DNA from: Flammeovirgaceae bacterium UBA2371
Lineage (GTDB): Bacteria > Bacteroidota > Bacteroidia > Cytophagales > Cyclobacteriaceae
DNA: 64,000 nt
Direction of reading: 5' to 3'
Assembly (NCBI GenBank): GCA_002345965.1
Contig: DDTF01000027.1
Span: 1,267 to 65,266 of the forward strand
Numbering within the stretch: position 1 is the first letter of the stretch; each line of letters opens with the position of its first letter. Made by a program: the position numbers and the translations under genes. Below the pieces are notes generated by a model. The model saw only the letters and a program-made list of their open reading frames with translations. It did no database searches and was not told where the DNA came from. Shown here one piece after another: positions 10,025-17,675 of the stretch.

Positions 10025-11311
10025 ATGTCTAAAACTGCAGAACTAAGCATTGACGGAAAAACATATACCCTACCCGTTTTTACCGGTACAGAAAATGAAA
10101 TGGCCATCGACATTGGAAAGCTCCGCGACCAATCCGGCATAGTAACCCTCGACCCGGGATACAAGAATACCGGAGCGACTACAAGCGCCATCACCTACCT
10201 GGATGGTGACAACGGTATTTTAAGATACCGCGGCTATTCCATAGAAGAACTTGCCGAGAAGTCGACCTTTATCGAGGTTGCCTACTTGCTCATCTTTGGT
10301 GAATTGCCTGGTAAAGATCAATTGCAGCGTTTCCGCAATGATATCAAAACCCACACGCTGGTTCACGAAGATGTAAAGAAGATCCTGGATGGATTTCCTT
10401 CTACGGCTCATCCCATGGGTGTACTGGCTTCCCTATTCTGCTCACAAACTGCTTTCTATCCAGAGTCATTAGATCCTAACCGCGCCTCTGAAGGTGTTTA
10501 CATGAGCATCATCCGCTCGATGGCCAAAATGCCAACGTTTGCTGCATGGGCCTACAAGAATGCAATCGGGCATCCTGTCAATTACCCTGACAACTCTCTG
10601 GAGTACTGCTCGCGCTTTATGAAGATGATGTTTGCCTTACCGGCAGAACCTTATGTAGTGGATCCGGTGATCAGCTCTGCCATCGATAAACTATTGATCC
10701 TTCATGCCGATCACGAGCAAAACTGCTCTACCTCTACCGTAAGAATGGTGGGATCATCACAGGCTAGCATTTATTCTTCTATCTCAGCAGGAATCAATGC
10801 CCTGTGGGGACCTTTGCATGGTGGTGCCAACCAGGAAGTAATCGTAATGTTGGAAGCCATCGCCAAAGATGGCGGCAACATCGACAAATGGATTGCCAAA
10901 GCAAAAGACAAAAATGATCCATTCCGTTTGATGGGCTTCGGACACAGGGTTTATAAAAACTTTGACCCCAGGGCCAAAATCATTAAGAAAGCAGCTGACG
11001 ATGTATTGGGCAAACTGGGCGTGAAAGATCCTATACTTGACATTGCAAGAAACCTGGAAGACATTGCCTTGCGCGATTCTTATTTCATCGAACGCAAGCT
11101 GTACCCCAACGTTGACTTTTACTCTGGTATCATCTACAGAGCTCTCGGTATACCTGTAGAAATGTTTACAGTAATGTTTGCTATTGGAAGGCTGCCCGGA
11201 TGGATCGCACAGTGGAAGGAAATGAGAGAGAACAAAGAGCCTATTGGAAGACCAAGACAAATTTACACTGGTCAAAAAGAACGCCAATACGTTCCCATTA
11301 CCAAACGATAA
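10025..11311 (+). CDS. gltA: Citrate synthase
   Basis: It condenses oxaloacetate and acetyl-CoA to citrate at the entry of the TCA cycle, in the cytoplasm. The 428-residue length and an N-terminal beta-rich extension fit the type II (hexameric, E. coli-like) enzyme. The catalytic residues are all present: His265 in GPLHGGANQEV, His307 in GFGHRVYKNFDPRA and Asp364 in PNVDFYSG, almost the numbering of the E. coli enzyme (264/305/362). The ATG at 10025 is taken as the start; a GTG nine bases upstream is in frame but adds nothing conserved. A strong hairpin terminator follows the stop directly. No other TCA gene is adjacent. Confidence 0.97.
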   Translation: MSKTAELSIDGKTYTLPVFTGTENEMAIDIGKLRDQSGIVTLDPGYKNTGATTSAITYLDGDNGILRYRGYSIEELAEKSTFIEVAYLLIFGELPGKDQLQRFRNDIKTHTLVHEDVKKILDGFPSTAHPMGVLASLFCSQTAFYPESLDPNRASEGVYMSIIRSMAKMPTFAAWAYKNAIGHPVNYPDNSLEYCSRFMKMMFALPAEPYVVDPVISSAIDKLLILHADHEQNCSTSTVRMVGSSQASIYSSISAGINALWGPLHGGANQEVIVMLEAIAKDGGNIDKWIAKAKDKNDPFRLMGFGHRVYKNFDPRAKIIKKAADDVLGKLGVKDPILDIARNLEDIALRDSYFIERKLYPNVDFYSGIIYRALGIPVEMFTVMFAIGRLPGWIAQWKEMRENKEPIGRPRQIYTGQKERQYVPITKR

Positions 11312-11334
11312 TTAAAACGTAAGAACTATATTTA

Positions 11335-11359
11335 AGCCCCACTAAACGGGGCTTTTTTT
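11335..11359 (+). terminator. Rho-independent terminator after citrate synthase, touching the next start codon
   Basis: The arms AGCCCC (11335-11340) and GGGGCT (11348-11353) enclose a 7-nt loop and run into a tract of seven T (11353-11359). The ATG of the acyl-CoA-binding protein gene begins at 11360, directly after the last T. As drawn it should end gltA transcripts; it must be read through, or act as an attenuator, for the downstream gene to be expressed from the gltA promoter. Confidence 0.85.
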
Positions 11360-11623
11360 ATGGACTTGACAGAAGAATTCAACAAGGCGGTAAGCCAATC
11401 GAAAGAATTGACCAAGCGTCCTTCCAATGAGGAGTTGCTCGATTTGTATTCACTTTTTAAACAGGGCAGCGAAGGCGATGTAACCGGAGAGCGCCCTGGT
11501 GGCTTTGACTTTAAAGCCATCGCCAAATATGATGCATGGGCCTCCAAAAAAGGATTGTCGAAGGAAGACGCCATGAAGCAATACATAGACCTCATGAAAA
11601 AACTACTGGAGCAATACCAATAA
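11360..11623 (+). CDS. Acyl-CoA-binding protein (ACBP)
   Basis: This 87-residue protein matches the four-helix ACBP fold along its full length. Visible signatures are LLDLYSLFKQGSEGDV, GERPGGFDFKAIAKYDAW and KGLSKEDAMKQYIDLMKKL. ACBPs bind long-chain acyl-CoA esters in the cytosol, buffering and delivering them; the Tyr, Lys and Trp positions that contact CoA and acyl chain appear conserved. The start is fixed by homology: residues 1-12 align with the usual ACBP N-terminus, so ATG 11360 is right although it touches the preceding terminator T-tract. rsmE follows 3 nt after the stop. ACBP is common in eukaryotes and patchy in bacteria. Confidence 0.92.
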   Translation: MDLTEEFNKAVSQSKELTKRPSNEELLDLYSLFKQGSEGDVTGERPGGFDFKAIAKYDAWASKKGLSKEDAMKQYIDLMKKLLEQYQ

Positions 11624-11626
11624 GCT

Positions 11627-12316
11627 TTGCCAATTTTTTATCAACCAGTTGTACAGGAGGGCATCAATCACCTTGATCAGGAAGAGGCAAGGCATGCCAT
11701 CAAAGTACTAAGATTACAAAGTGGGGATCCGCTGCGTATTACTGATGGTAAGGGGAGCATTTACGAATGCACCATTACGGATATCGCCAAATCCACCTGC
11801 AGTTTTTCAGTTCATAAAACCATCTCGGTACCCAGGCGCAATTTCAGCATCCACATTGCCATTGCCCCCACCAAGAACATCGATCGCATTGAGTGGTTTG
11901 TAGAAAAAGCCACCGAAATGGGCATTGAGAAAATCAGCTTTGTCCGGAGTAAAAATTCTGAACGCACCGTGGTGAATCCTGAACGCCTTGCCAAAAAGGC
12001 AATTAGTGCCATGAAACAATCCGGTCAGGCCTGGCTTCCCCTGTTGCAACCCATCCAACCCTTTGATCAATTGCTGGATTTCGGAGGCTTGAAATACATC
12101 GCTCATGTAGATCCTGAAAATCCGCAACACCTGAAAGAAGCACCACCCAATGGCCATTATCTGGTACTCGTTGGTCCCGAGGGGGACTTCTCACAGCAGG
12201 AAGTTGATTTGGCTGTAGAGAAAGGATTTCAAAAAGTATCACTTGGCGCTACCACGCTTCGAACAGAGACAGCCGGATTAGCCGCTTGCTTCATTTTGAA
12301 TCTAATCAACAGCTAA
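11627..12316 (+). CDS. rsmE: 16S rRNA m3U1498 methyltransferase RsmE
   Basis: RsmE methylates N3 of U1498 in 16S rRNA using S-adenosylmethionine. The 229-residue protein starts with the PUA-like part (MPIFYQP, then HAIKVLRLQSGD) and continues into the SPOUT knot domain. The family signature is clear near the C-terminus: LVGPEGDFSQQEV, then VSLGATTLRTETAGLAA, with the knot formed around GPEG and LGATTLRTETA. The start is TTG at 11627, chosen because MPIFYQP aligns with the family N-terminus and no ATG is available. The gene is 3 nt after the ACBP stop, so translational coupling is likely. Confidence 0.95.
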   Translation: MPIFYQPVVQEGINHLDQEEARHAIKVLRLQSGDPLRITDGKGSIYECTITDIAKSTCSFSVHKTISVPRRNFSIHIAIAPTKNIDRIEWFVEKATEMGIEKISFVRSKNSERTVVNPERLAKKAISAMKQSGQAWLPLLQPIQPFDQLLDFGGLKYIAHVDPENPQHLKEAPPNGHYLVLVGPEGDFSQQEVDLAVEKGFQKVSLGATTLRTETAGLAACFILNLINS

Positions 12317-12375
12317 TGGTTTACTTCAACTGGAATTACGATTATCTTAGCTGATCTGATTTCTATCCTTACTGC

Positions 12376-14382
12376 ATGACACCCACAGAAGCCAAAAAAG
12401 AGATTGAAAGATTGTCAGTACTGGTCAATCACCACAACAATTTATATTATCAGAAACATAAAACAGAAATATCAGATTACGAATTTGATCAGCTGCTGGC
12501 ACAACTGGTAAAACTGGAAGAGCAATTTCCGGAATTGCGGTTGCCCGACTCCCCTACGCAACGAGTCGGAGGCACAATCACCAAAAATTTTGAAACGGTG
12601 GTGCACCAATACCCGATGCTTAGTCTGGGTAATACTTATTCCCAGGAAGAGTTGATTGATTTTGACAAGCGGGTGGCCAAAGGACTTGGCAATGAATCGT
12701 ATGAATATTTTTGTGAGTTAAAGTTCGATGGCGTTTCTATTTCGCTGATTTATGAAAACGGAATATTGACAAAAGGCGTAACACGCGGTGATGGTGTACG
12801 AGGCGATGATGTGACCACCAATGTGAAGACCATCAGAAATGTACCATTGAAAATAAAAGGCAAGGACATTCCGGAGAGATTTGAGGTGCGTGGTGAAGTA
12901 TTTCTGTCGCGTTCGGCATTCAACCAACTGAACAAAGAAAGGGAAGACATTGGCGAAGAGATTTATGCCAACGCCCGAAATACAGCCTCCGGATCTTTGA
13001 AAATGCAAAACTCTGCGGAAGTGGCTCGCAGAAAACTGGATTGTTATGTCTACTATCTGCTTGGAGAAAACCTAGCTATTGAAACCCATGCTGAGGCCAT
13101 ATCCAAACTGGAAAAATGGGGATTCAATGTTTCTGCCACCTACGCCAAGGCCGGCACCATTGACAAAGTCTTTGACTACATCAACAGCTGGGAGAAAAAA
13201 CGCATGGACCTTCCTTTGGAAACGGATGGTGTGGTGATTAAAATCAACAGCCTCCTGCAACAAAAAAAATTAGGCTTCACTGCTAAAAGTCCACGGTGGG
13301 CCATTTCATATAAATACAAGGCAGAAAGCCAGAGCACCCAGTTGAAAGCGGTAGCCTATCAGGTGGGAAGAACGGGGGCCATTACACCCGTTGCAGAATT
13401 ACAACCCGTTTTGCTTTCAGGTACAACAGTTAAAAGGGCTTCATTGCATAATGCCAATGAAATAGAGCGACTAGATTTGCGCATAGGTGATTTTGTTTTT
13501 GTAGAAAAGGGAGGTGAAATTATTCCCAAAGTCACCGCTGTGGACCTGAGTCTAAGAGACAAGAAAAGTAAGCCCATCACCTACATCACTGCGTGTCCCG
13601 AATGTGGTACCCCACTTATAAGGCATGAAGGAGAAGCCGCTCATTACTGCCCCAATGAAAAAGGTTGTGCACCACAAATCACGGGCAGAATAGAACATTT
13701 CATTCAGCGCAAGGCAATGGACATCGATTCGCTGGGCGAGAAAACCATCAAACAACTTTATCAGCTGGGATTGGTAAAGTCACCTGCAGATCTTTATGAC
13801 CTTACTAAAGATGATTTGGCCAGGCTGGAAGGTTTCAAGGAACTGTCTATTAATAATCTGTTGAAAGGAATCGATGAATCCAGGAAGGCACCTTTTGAGG
13901 CAGTGCTCTTCGCATTGGGAATACGATACGTGGGGAAGACAGTGGCTGAAAAGCTGGCCAACCATTTTAAAAATATGGATGCCCTGATGTCGGCTACGTA
14001 TGAAAGTCTGCTGGAAGCACCTGAAGTAGGTGAGAAAATTGCTGAAAGTGTAGTGAATTTTTCCAAAGACAAAGACCATCGTAAAGAAATCAGCAGGCTT
14101 CAGCAAGCAGGTCTTCAGTTCACTTTAGTGGAAAAAAAACAAAATAAACTGAGCAACGCACTTGACAACAAATCCTTTGTTATTTCGGGGGTATTTGAAA
14201 AATATGGACGCGATGAGCTGAAGGAACTTATACTGTCACATGGTGGCCGTGTACTGTCCGGGGTTTCTGGTCAGCTTGATTATTTACTGGCAGGAGACAA
14301 CATGGGGCCTGCCAAGCGACAAAAGGCAGAAAAGCTGGGGGTCAAAATCCTATCAGAAAAAGAATTTGAGCAGATGCTGTGA
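12376..14382 (+). CDS. ligA: NAD-dependent DNA ligase LigA
   Basis: It seals nicks in DNA during replication and repair, using NAD+ as adenylate donor. The 668-residue protein has all family domains: Ia (HHNNLYYQKHKTEISDYEFD), the adenylation domain with catalytic Lys116 in CELKFDGVSISL, and the OB fold. The four-Cys zinc finger (CPECGTPL and YCPNEKGC) is about residues 412-435. Helix-hairpin-helix repeats (LEGFKELSINNLL, LFALGIRYVGKTVAEKLA) and a C-terminal BRCT domain (about 590-668, DNKSFVISGVFE) follow. The length is normal and nothing is missing. It follows rsmE on the same strand after about 60 bases. Confidence 0.98.
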   Translation: MTPTEAKKEIERLSVLVNHHNNLYYQKHKTEISDYEFDQLLAQLVKLEEQFPELRLPDSPTQRVGGTITKNFETVVHQYPMLSLGNTYSQEELIDFDKRVAKGLGNESYEYFCELKFDGVSISLIYENGILTKGVTRGDGVRGDDVTTNVKTIRNVPLKIKGKDIPERFEVRGEVFLSRSAFNQLNKEREDIGEEIYANARNTASGSLKMQNSAEVARRKLDCYVYYLLGENLAIETHAEAISKLEKWGFNVSATYAKAGTIDKVFDYINSWEKKRMDLPLETDGVVIKINSLLQQKKLGFTAKSPRWAISYKYKAESQSTQLKAVAYQVGRTGAITPVAELQPVLLSGTTVKRASLHNANEIERLDLRIGDFVFVEKGGEIIPKVTAVDLSLRDKKSKPITYITACPECGTPLIRHEGEAAHYCPNEKGCAPQITGRIEHFIQRKAMDIDSLGEKTIKQLYQLGLVKSPADLYDLTKDDLARLEGFKELSINNLLKGIDESRKAPFEAVLFALGIRYVGKTVAEKLANHFKNMDALMSATYESLLEAPEVGEKIAESVVNFSKDKDHRKEISRLQQAGLQFTLVEKKQNKLSNALDNKSFVISGVFEKYGRDELKELILSHGGRVLSGVSGQLDYLLAGDNMGPAKRQKAEKLGVKILSEKEFEQML

Positions 14383-14440
14383 GATTTTGACTATTAATGA
14401 GAAATGGTGAATTTGCGACATCGTCTATAAAGGCACAACA

Positions 14441-14950
14441 TTGTTTAGAAATCGCTTTCTACATCACAGAACCAACTCCGCTTTAAAGAGCAATACAAGT
14501 TTGCGTGCCAGCATACCGTACCAGCAGGCCCTGTCAATAGGCATTCTGTTCAGTGTGGAAGACAAGCAAAAGCATGACGCCATCAAGGATTTTATCAAAT
14601 TGCTTCAGGCAGATGGTAAAAAGGTGAAAGTGCTGGAATTTTTACCCAGCAAAAAAGAAAACTACGAATTCATGTTTGACTTTTTCACCATTAATGACCT
14701 CTCCTTCTGGGGCAAAGTTACCTCGCCCGATGCAGATAAATTCATAGAGACACCTTTCGATTATCTCTATGTAATCGACAAGGCTTCCAACCCCCTGGTA
14801 TTACATCTACTGGCGAGAAGTAAGGCCAAGTGCCGTATTGGTAAATTCTCAAAGGAAGATCAGCCTTTTTATGAACTGATGATTGAGCAAAATGGCTCCA
14901 CCAAAAGTCTCATTGAAAGCATGTATAAATACTCCAGGCAACTGAAATAA
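14441..14950 (+). CDS. Small conserved cytosolic protein, resembles DUF6913
   Basis: This 169-residue protein has no signal peptide or membrane segment and begins with a basic stretch. It is a mixed alpha/beta protein: SIGILFSVEDKQKHDAIKDF, then a strand-turn FDYLYVIDKASNPLVLHLLARSKAKCRIG, and an acidic/amide-rich tail. It resembles a Bacteroidota family (DUF6913, by memory) found between DNA ligase and dapA. No catalytic motif is evident and no function is assigned. The start is TTG 14441; a stop at 14408-14410 limits any extension and no ATG lies in between. It probably belongs to a ligA-dapA transcription unit, with 58-base gaps on the left and 48-base gaps on the right. Confidence 0.7.
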   Translation: MFRNRFLHHRTNSALKSNTSLRASIPYQQALSIGILFSVEDKQKHDAIKDFIKLLQADGKKVKVLEFLPSKKENYEFMFDFFTINDLSFWGKVTSPDADKFIETPFDYLYVIDKASNPLVLHLLARSKAKCRIGKFSKEDQPFYELMIEQNGSTKSLIESMYKYSRQLK

Positions 14951-14998
14951 TTTCACCCGCTCTCGTCTTGCTTGGTGGGGGCACAAATCAAATGACCA

Positions 14999-15883
14999 AT
15001 GAAAAGATTACATGGAACAGGCGTAGCGTTAGTAACACCATTTACTAAAAGCAAAGAGATCGATTTCAAAGGACTTGAAAAGCTATTGATCCATACTGCC
15101 AAGGGGGTAGACTATTATGTTGTGATGGGCACTACAGGTGAGTCGGCCACACTCAGTCACGCAGAGAAAGTGGAGGTATTGGATTTTGTAAAAAAACACA
15201 ACCCAAAGAAATTACCCATTGTATATGGCATTGGAGGTAACAATACCAGCCACGTGGTGCAATCCATCCTGGAAGCGCCCTTAAAAGGAGTTGACGCCAT
15301 TCTGTCTGTAAGTCCTTATTACAATAAGCCCTCGCAGGAAGGTATCTATCAGCACTTCAAGGCGGTTGCCGCAGCCTCACCACTTCCTATTGTTCTCTAC
15401 AATGTACCCGGTAGAACAGCCTCCAACTTATCAGCGGCTACCACACTTCGCTTGGCTGAAATTCCAAAAATAATTGGCGTAAAGGAAGCTTCAGGAAACC
15501 TGGAACAGTGCATGAATATCGCCAGTAAAAAACCCAAAGACTTCTTACTTATTTCAGGTGATGATTTACTCACATCCTCCTTCTATGCGATGGGTGGTGC
15601 TGGTGTAATATCTGTTTTGGCCAATGCTTTCCCACAAATATTTCAACAAATAAAAAACCATAGTCTCAATGGTGATTTCAAGAAAAGTGCACTGGAGCAA
15701 TTCAAACTGCTGGACATTAATGGGCCCATGTATGAGGAGGGCAATCCTGTGGGCGTAAAAATTGTATTAAGGGAAATGGGCATATGCGAAGAATACACTC
15801 GCTTGCCGCTTACTACAGCCTCAAAGCCACTGCAAAAGAAAATAGTTGGGTTGCTGGAGCCCTTAAAAATAAAGAAAGGATAG
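14999..15883 (+). CDS. dapA: 4-hydroxy-tetrahydrodipicolinate synthase
   Basis: DapA condenses pyruvate with aspartate semialdehyde in the first committed step of diaminopimelate/lysine synthesis, feeding peptidoglycan. The 294-residue TIM barrel has the Schiff-base Lys162 in IIGVKEASGNL, the catalytic Tyr134 in LYNVPGRT, and the GTTGE loop (residues 44-48). The C-terminal half is complete. The stop codon lies inside the left arm of the hairpin at 15875-15906. The ATG at 14999 fits the family N-terminus (RLHGTGVALVTPF); another ATG seven bases upstream is out of frame. Confidence 0.97.
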   Translation: MKRLHGTGVALVTPFTKSKEIDFKGLEKLLIHTAKGVDYYVVMGTTGESATLSHAEKVEVLDFVKKHNPKKLPIVYGIGGNNTSHVVQSILEAPLKGVDAILSVSPYYNKPSQEGIYQHFKAVAAASPLPIVLYNVPGRTASNLSAATTLRLAEIPKIIGVKEASGNLEQCMNIASKKPKDFLLISGDDLLTSSFYAMGGAGVISVLANAFPQIFQQIKNHSLNGDFKKSALEQFKLLDINGPMYEEGNPVGVKIVLREMGICEEYTRLPLTTASKPLQKKIVGLLEPLKIKKG

Positions 15884-15906
15884 CCCTTTAGATAGCACTA
15901 TCCTTT
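15875..15906. terminator. Shared hairpin between convergent dapA and histone H1-like gene
   Basis: The perfect 9-bp arms AAAGGATAG (15875-15883) and CTATCCTTT (15898-15906) enclose a 14-nt loop. Read on the minus strand the hairpin runs into TTTCTTTATTTTT, a good terminator for the small gene ending at 15936. On the plus strand the left arm contains the dapA stop codon and the T-run is short, so it works less well in that direction. Confidence 0.65.
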
Positions 15907-15935
15907 CCAATATCAGTACGCAAGTAAGTGTGTTA

Positions 15936-16115
15936 CTACTGAGGCTTATTCTTTAATTCCTGAACTTCAGCCCTGATAGCTTGAGCCAGATTCTTTAAAT
16001 CCTGCATTCCCTTTCTCACTCTTGTTCCAGCTGCGCTGTTGGCCTTATTGTAGAATTTGTCAGCGTCACCTTCAATAGAAGCGATCAGTTCTTTAAGCTC
16101 TTCAAATTTTCTCAT
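15936..16115 (-). CDS. Histone H1-like small basic protein (59 residues)
   Basis: Read by hand, this short frame encodes 59 residues with helical heptads: MRKFEELKELIASIEGDADK, then AAGTRVRKGMQDLKNLAQAI, and a tail ELKNKPQ. It resembles the short Bacteroidota histone H1 (Hc1 N-terminal-like) family, whose members share the AAGTRVRKGMQDLK core. Unlike classical H1 it lacks a Lys/Ala tail; such a tail is instead encoded as a separate 30-residue gene at 60983. It may bind DNA or assist nucleoid organisation (family-based inference). The ATG at 16115 is the only sensible start. The gene is monocistronic and is followed by a hairpin with a T-rich tail. Confidence 0.8.
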   Translation of the reverse strand: MRKFEELKELIASIEGDADKFYNKANSAAGTRVRKGMQDLKNLAQAIRAEVQELKNKPQ

Positions 16116-16219
16116 TGTATAGGATGTTTAAATTAATAGTTGAATTCCTTACGCCAATTTAAGGAAAAACGGCTAAAAACAAGCGATATACCTATTTTTT
16201 CAGATTTTAACCCCTCTTT

Positions 16220-17476
16220 TTAGGCCCCTTTGGTCACCGAAACGAGGGCTTCTGTGCGGTAAAATCCTTCGTCCAGCTTGTGTTTTAAGGCCGAAAAAGC
16301 GGTCAATGTCTCCTCCACATCGGCCAGTGTATGAACAGCCGTAGGGATGATTCTAAACATGATAACATCCTTAGGCACAACAGGATAGATCACCACAGAG
16401 CAGAAAATACCATAATTCTCTCTCAGGTCCATGGCCATATTGGCGGCCTCTCCCACACCACCCTTAAAGAGCACCGGGGTAACCGGGGATTGGGTAGATC
16501 CTAAATAAAAGCCTCTTTCTTTCAATCCGCTTTGCATGGCGCGGGTAATTTTCCACAAATTCTCCTTCAATTCGGGCTGGGTACGCAATAACTCCAGCCG
16601 CTTCATGCCTCCGATCACCAATGGCATCGGCAAGCTTTTGGCGAAAATTTGCGAGCGGACACTGTATCTCAAATACTTTAATATCTTCTTATCTCCTGCC
16701 ACAAAGGCTCCAATGCTGGCCATCGATTTGGCAAAAGTAGAAAAGTACAGATCGATTTGATCCTGAACTCCCTGCTCCTCGCCTGCGCCAGCTCCGGTCT
16801 TACCCATGGTGCCAAATCCGTGTGCATCGTCAACAAACAACCTGAAATTGAATTTTTTCTTCAATTCACAAATACCTTTCAGGTTGCCCATATCACCAGA
16901 CATACCAAATACACCTTCTGTGATCACCAAAATACCGCCACCGGTTTCATTCGCGATTTTTGTCGCTCTCACCAGCTGCTTCTCAAGGTTTTCCATGTTG
17001 TTGTGTGGAAACACAAATCGCTTGCCCATGTGCAAACGCACGCCATCGATGATACAAGCGTGTGATTCAGCATCATATACGATCACATCTTTGCGATCTA
17101 CCATGGCATCGATGATGGATACTACGCCCTGATAACCGTAATTAAGCAGCATGGCATCCTCTTTCTGCACAAATTCCGCCAACTGACGCTCAAACTCAAG
17201 GTGGTTTACCGAATTTCCGGACATCATACGGGCACCCATGGGTGCTCCCATGCCATATTGTGCGGCAGCTTCCCCATCCACTTTTCTTACTTCAGGGTGA
17301 TTGGCAAGGCCCAGATAGTTGTTCAAGCTCCAATTGAGCACCTGTTTACCATTAAATTTCATTCGAGGAGCGATCTCCCCTTCGAGTTTCGGGAAAAAGA
17401 AGTAATCGTCAGGCAGGTGAGAATATTTGGCCAATGCTCCGGCCTCCATTTTAAGCTTTTCGAATAAATCAACCAT
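16220..17476 (-). CDS. Alpha-oxoamine synthase (serine palmitoyltransferase or cysteate acyltransferase type)
   Basis: This 418-residue fold-type I PLP enzyme belongs to the KBL/AONS/SPT family, which condenses an amino acid with an acyl-CoA and loses CO2. The Schiff-base lysine is Lys250 in STFAKSMASIGAF. The PLP-contacting residues are also clear: His139 in ESHACIIDG, and Asp217 and His219 in DDAHGFG. In Bacteroidota such stand-alone enzymes start sphingolipid synthesis (serine plus acyl-CoA) or capnine/sulfonolipid synthesis (cysteate plus acyl-CoA). No biotin-operon or threonine dehydrogenase neighbour is present, which argues weakly against AONS and KBL. The amino acid substrate cannot be settled from sequence alone. 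Confidence 0.85.
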   Translation of the reverse strand: MVDLFEKLKMEAGALAKYSHLPDDYFFFPKLEGEIAPRMKFNGKQVLNWSLNNYLGLANHPEVRKVDGEAAAQYGMGAPMGARMMSGNSVNHLEFERQLAEFVQKEDAMLLNYGYQGVVSIIDAMVDRKDVIVYDAESHACIIDGVRLHMGKRFVFPHNNMENLEKQLVRATKIANETGGGILVITEGVFGMSGDMGNLKGICELKKKFNFRLFVDDAHGFGTMGKTGAGAGEEQGVQDQIDLYFSTFAKSMASIGAFVAGDKKILKYLRYSVRSQIFAKSLPMPLVIGGMKRLELLRTQPELKENLWKITRAMQSGLKERGFYLGSTQSPVTPVLFKGGVGEAANMAMDLRENYGIFCSVVIYPVVPKDVIMFRIIPTAVHTLADVEETLTAFSALKHKLDEGFYRTEALVSVTKGA

Positions 17477-17675
17477 CGGTTTTCTGGGGTTAAAAGTGCC
17501 GCAAAAATATAAAAAAAAGTCTAGAGCACACAGGTGTGACCAATTACCACAAAATATTGAAAATTCTGTCTTTATTGTAACAATAAGGCCATAATCTACC
17601 CCCTGGTCAATTGCACAAAGCTTCCAATGGCCTTTTGCAAATTAATCATTAGCATTGCAGCTTGACGTTATCATA

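Noticed and set aside
10784..11287. Minus-strand open frame of 167 codons in citrate synthase.
   Set aside because: It is antisense to the catalytic region of gltA and has no recognisable motif.
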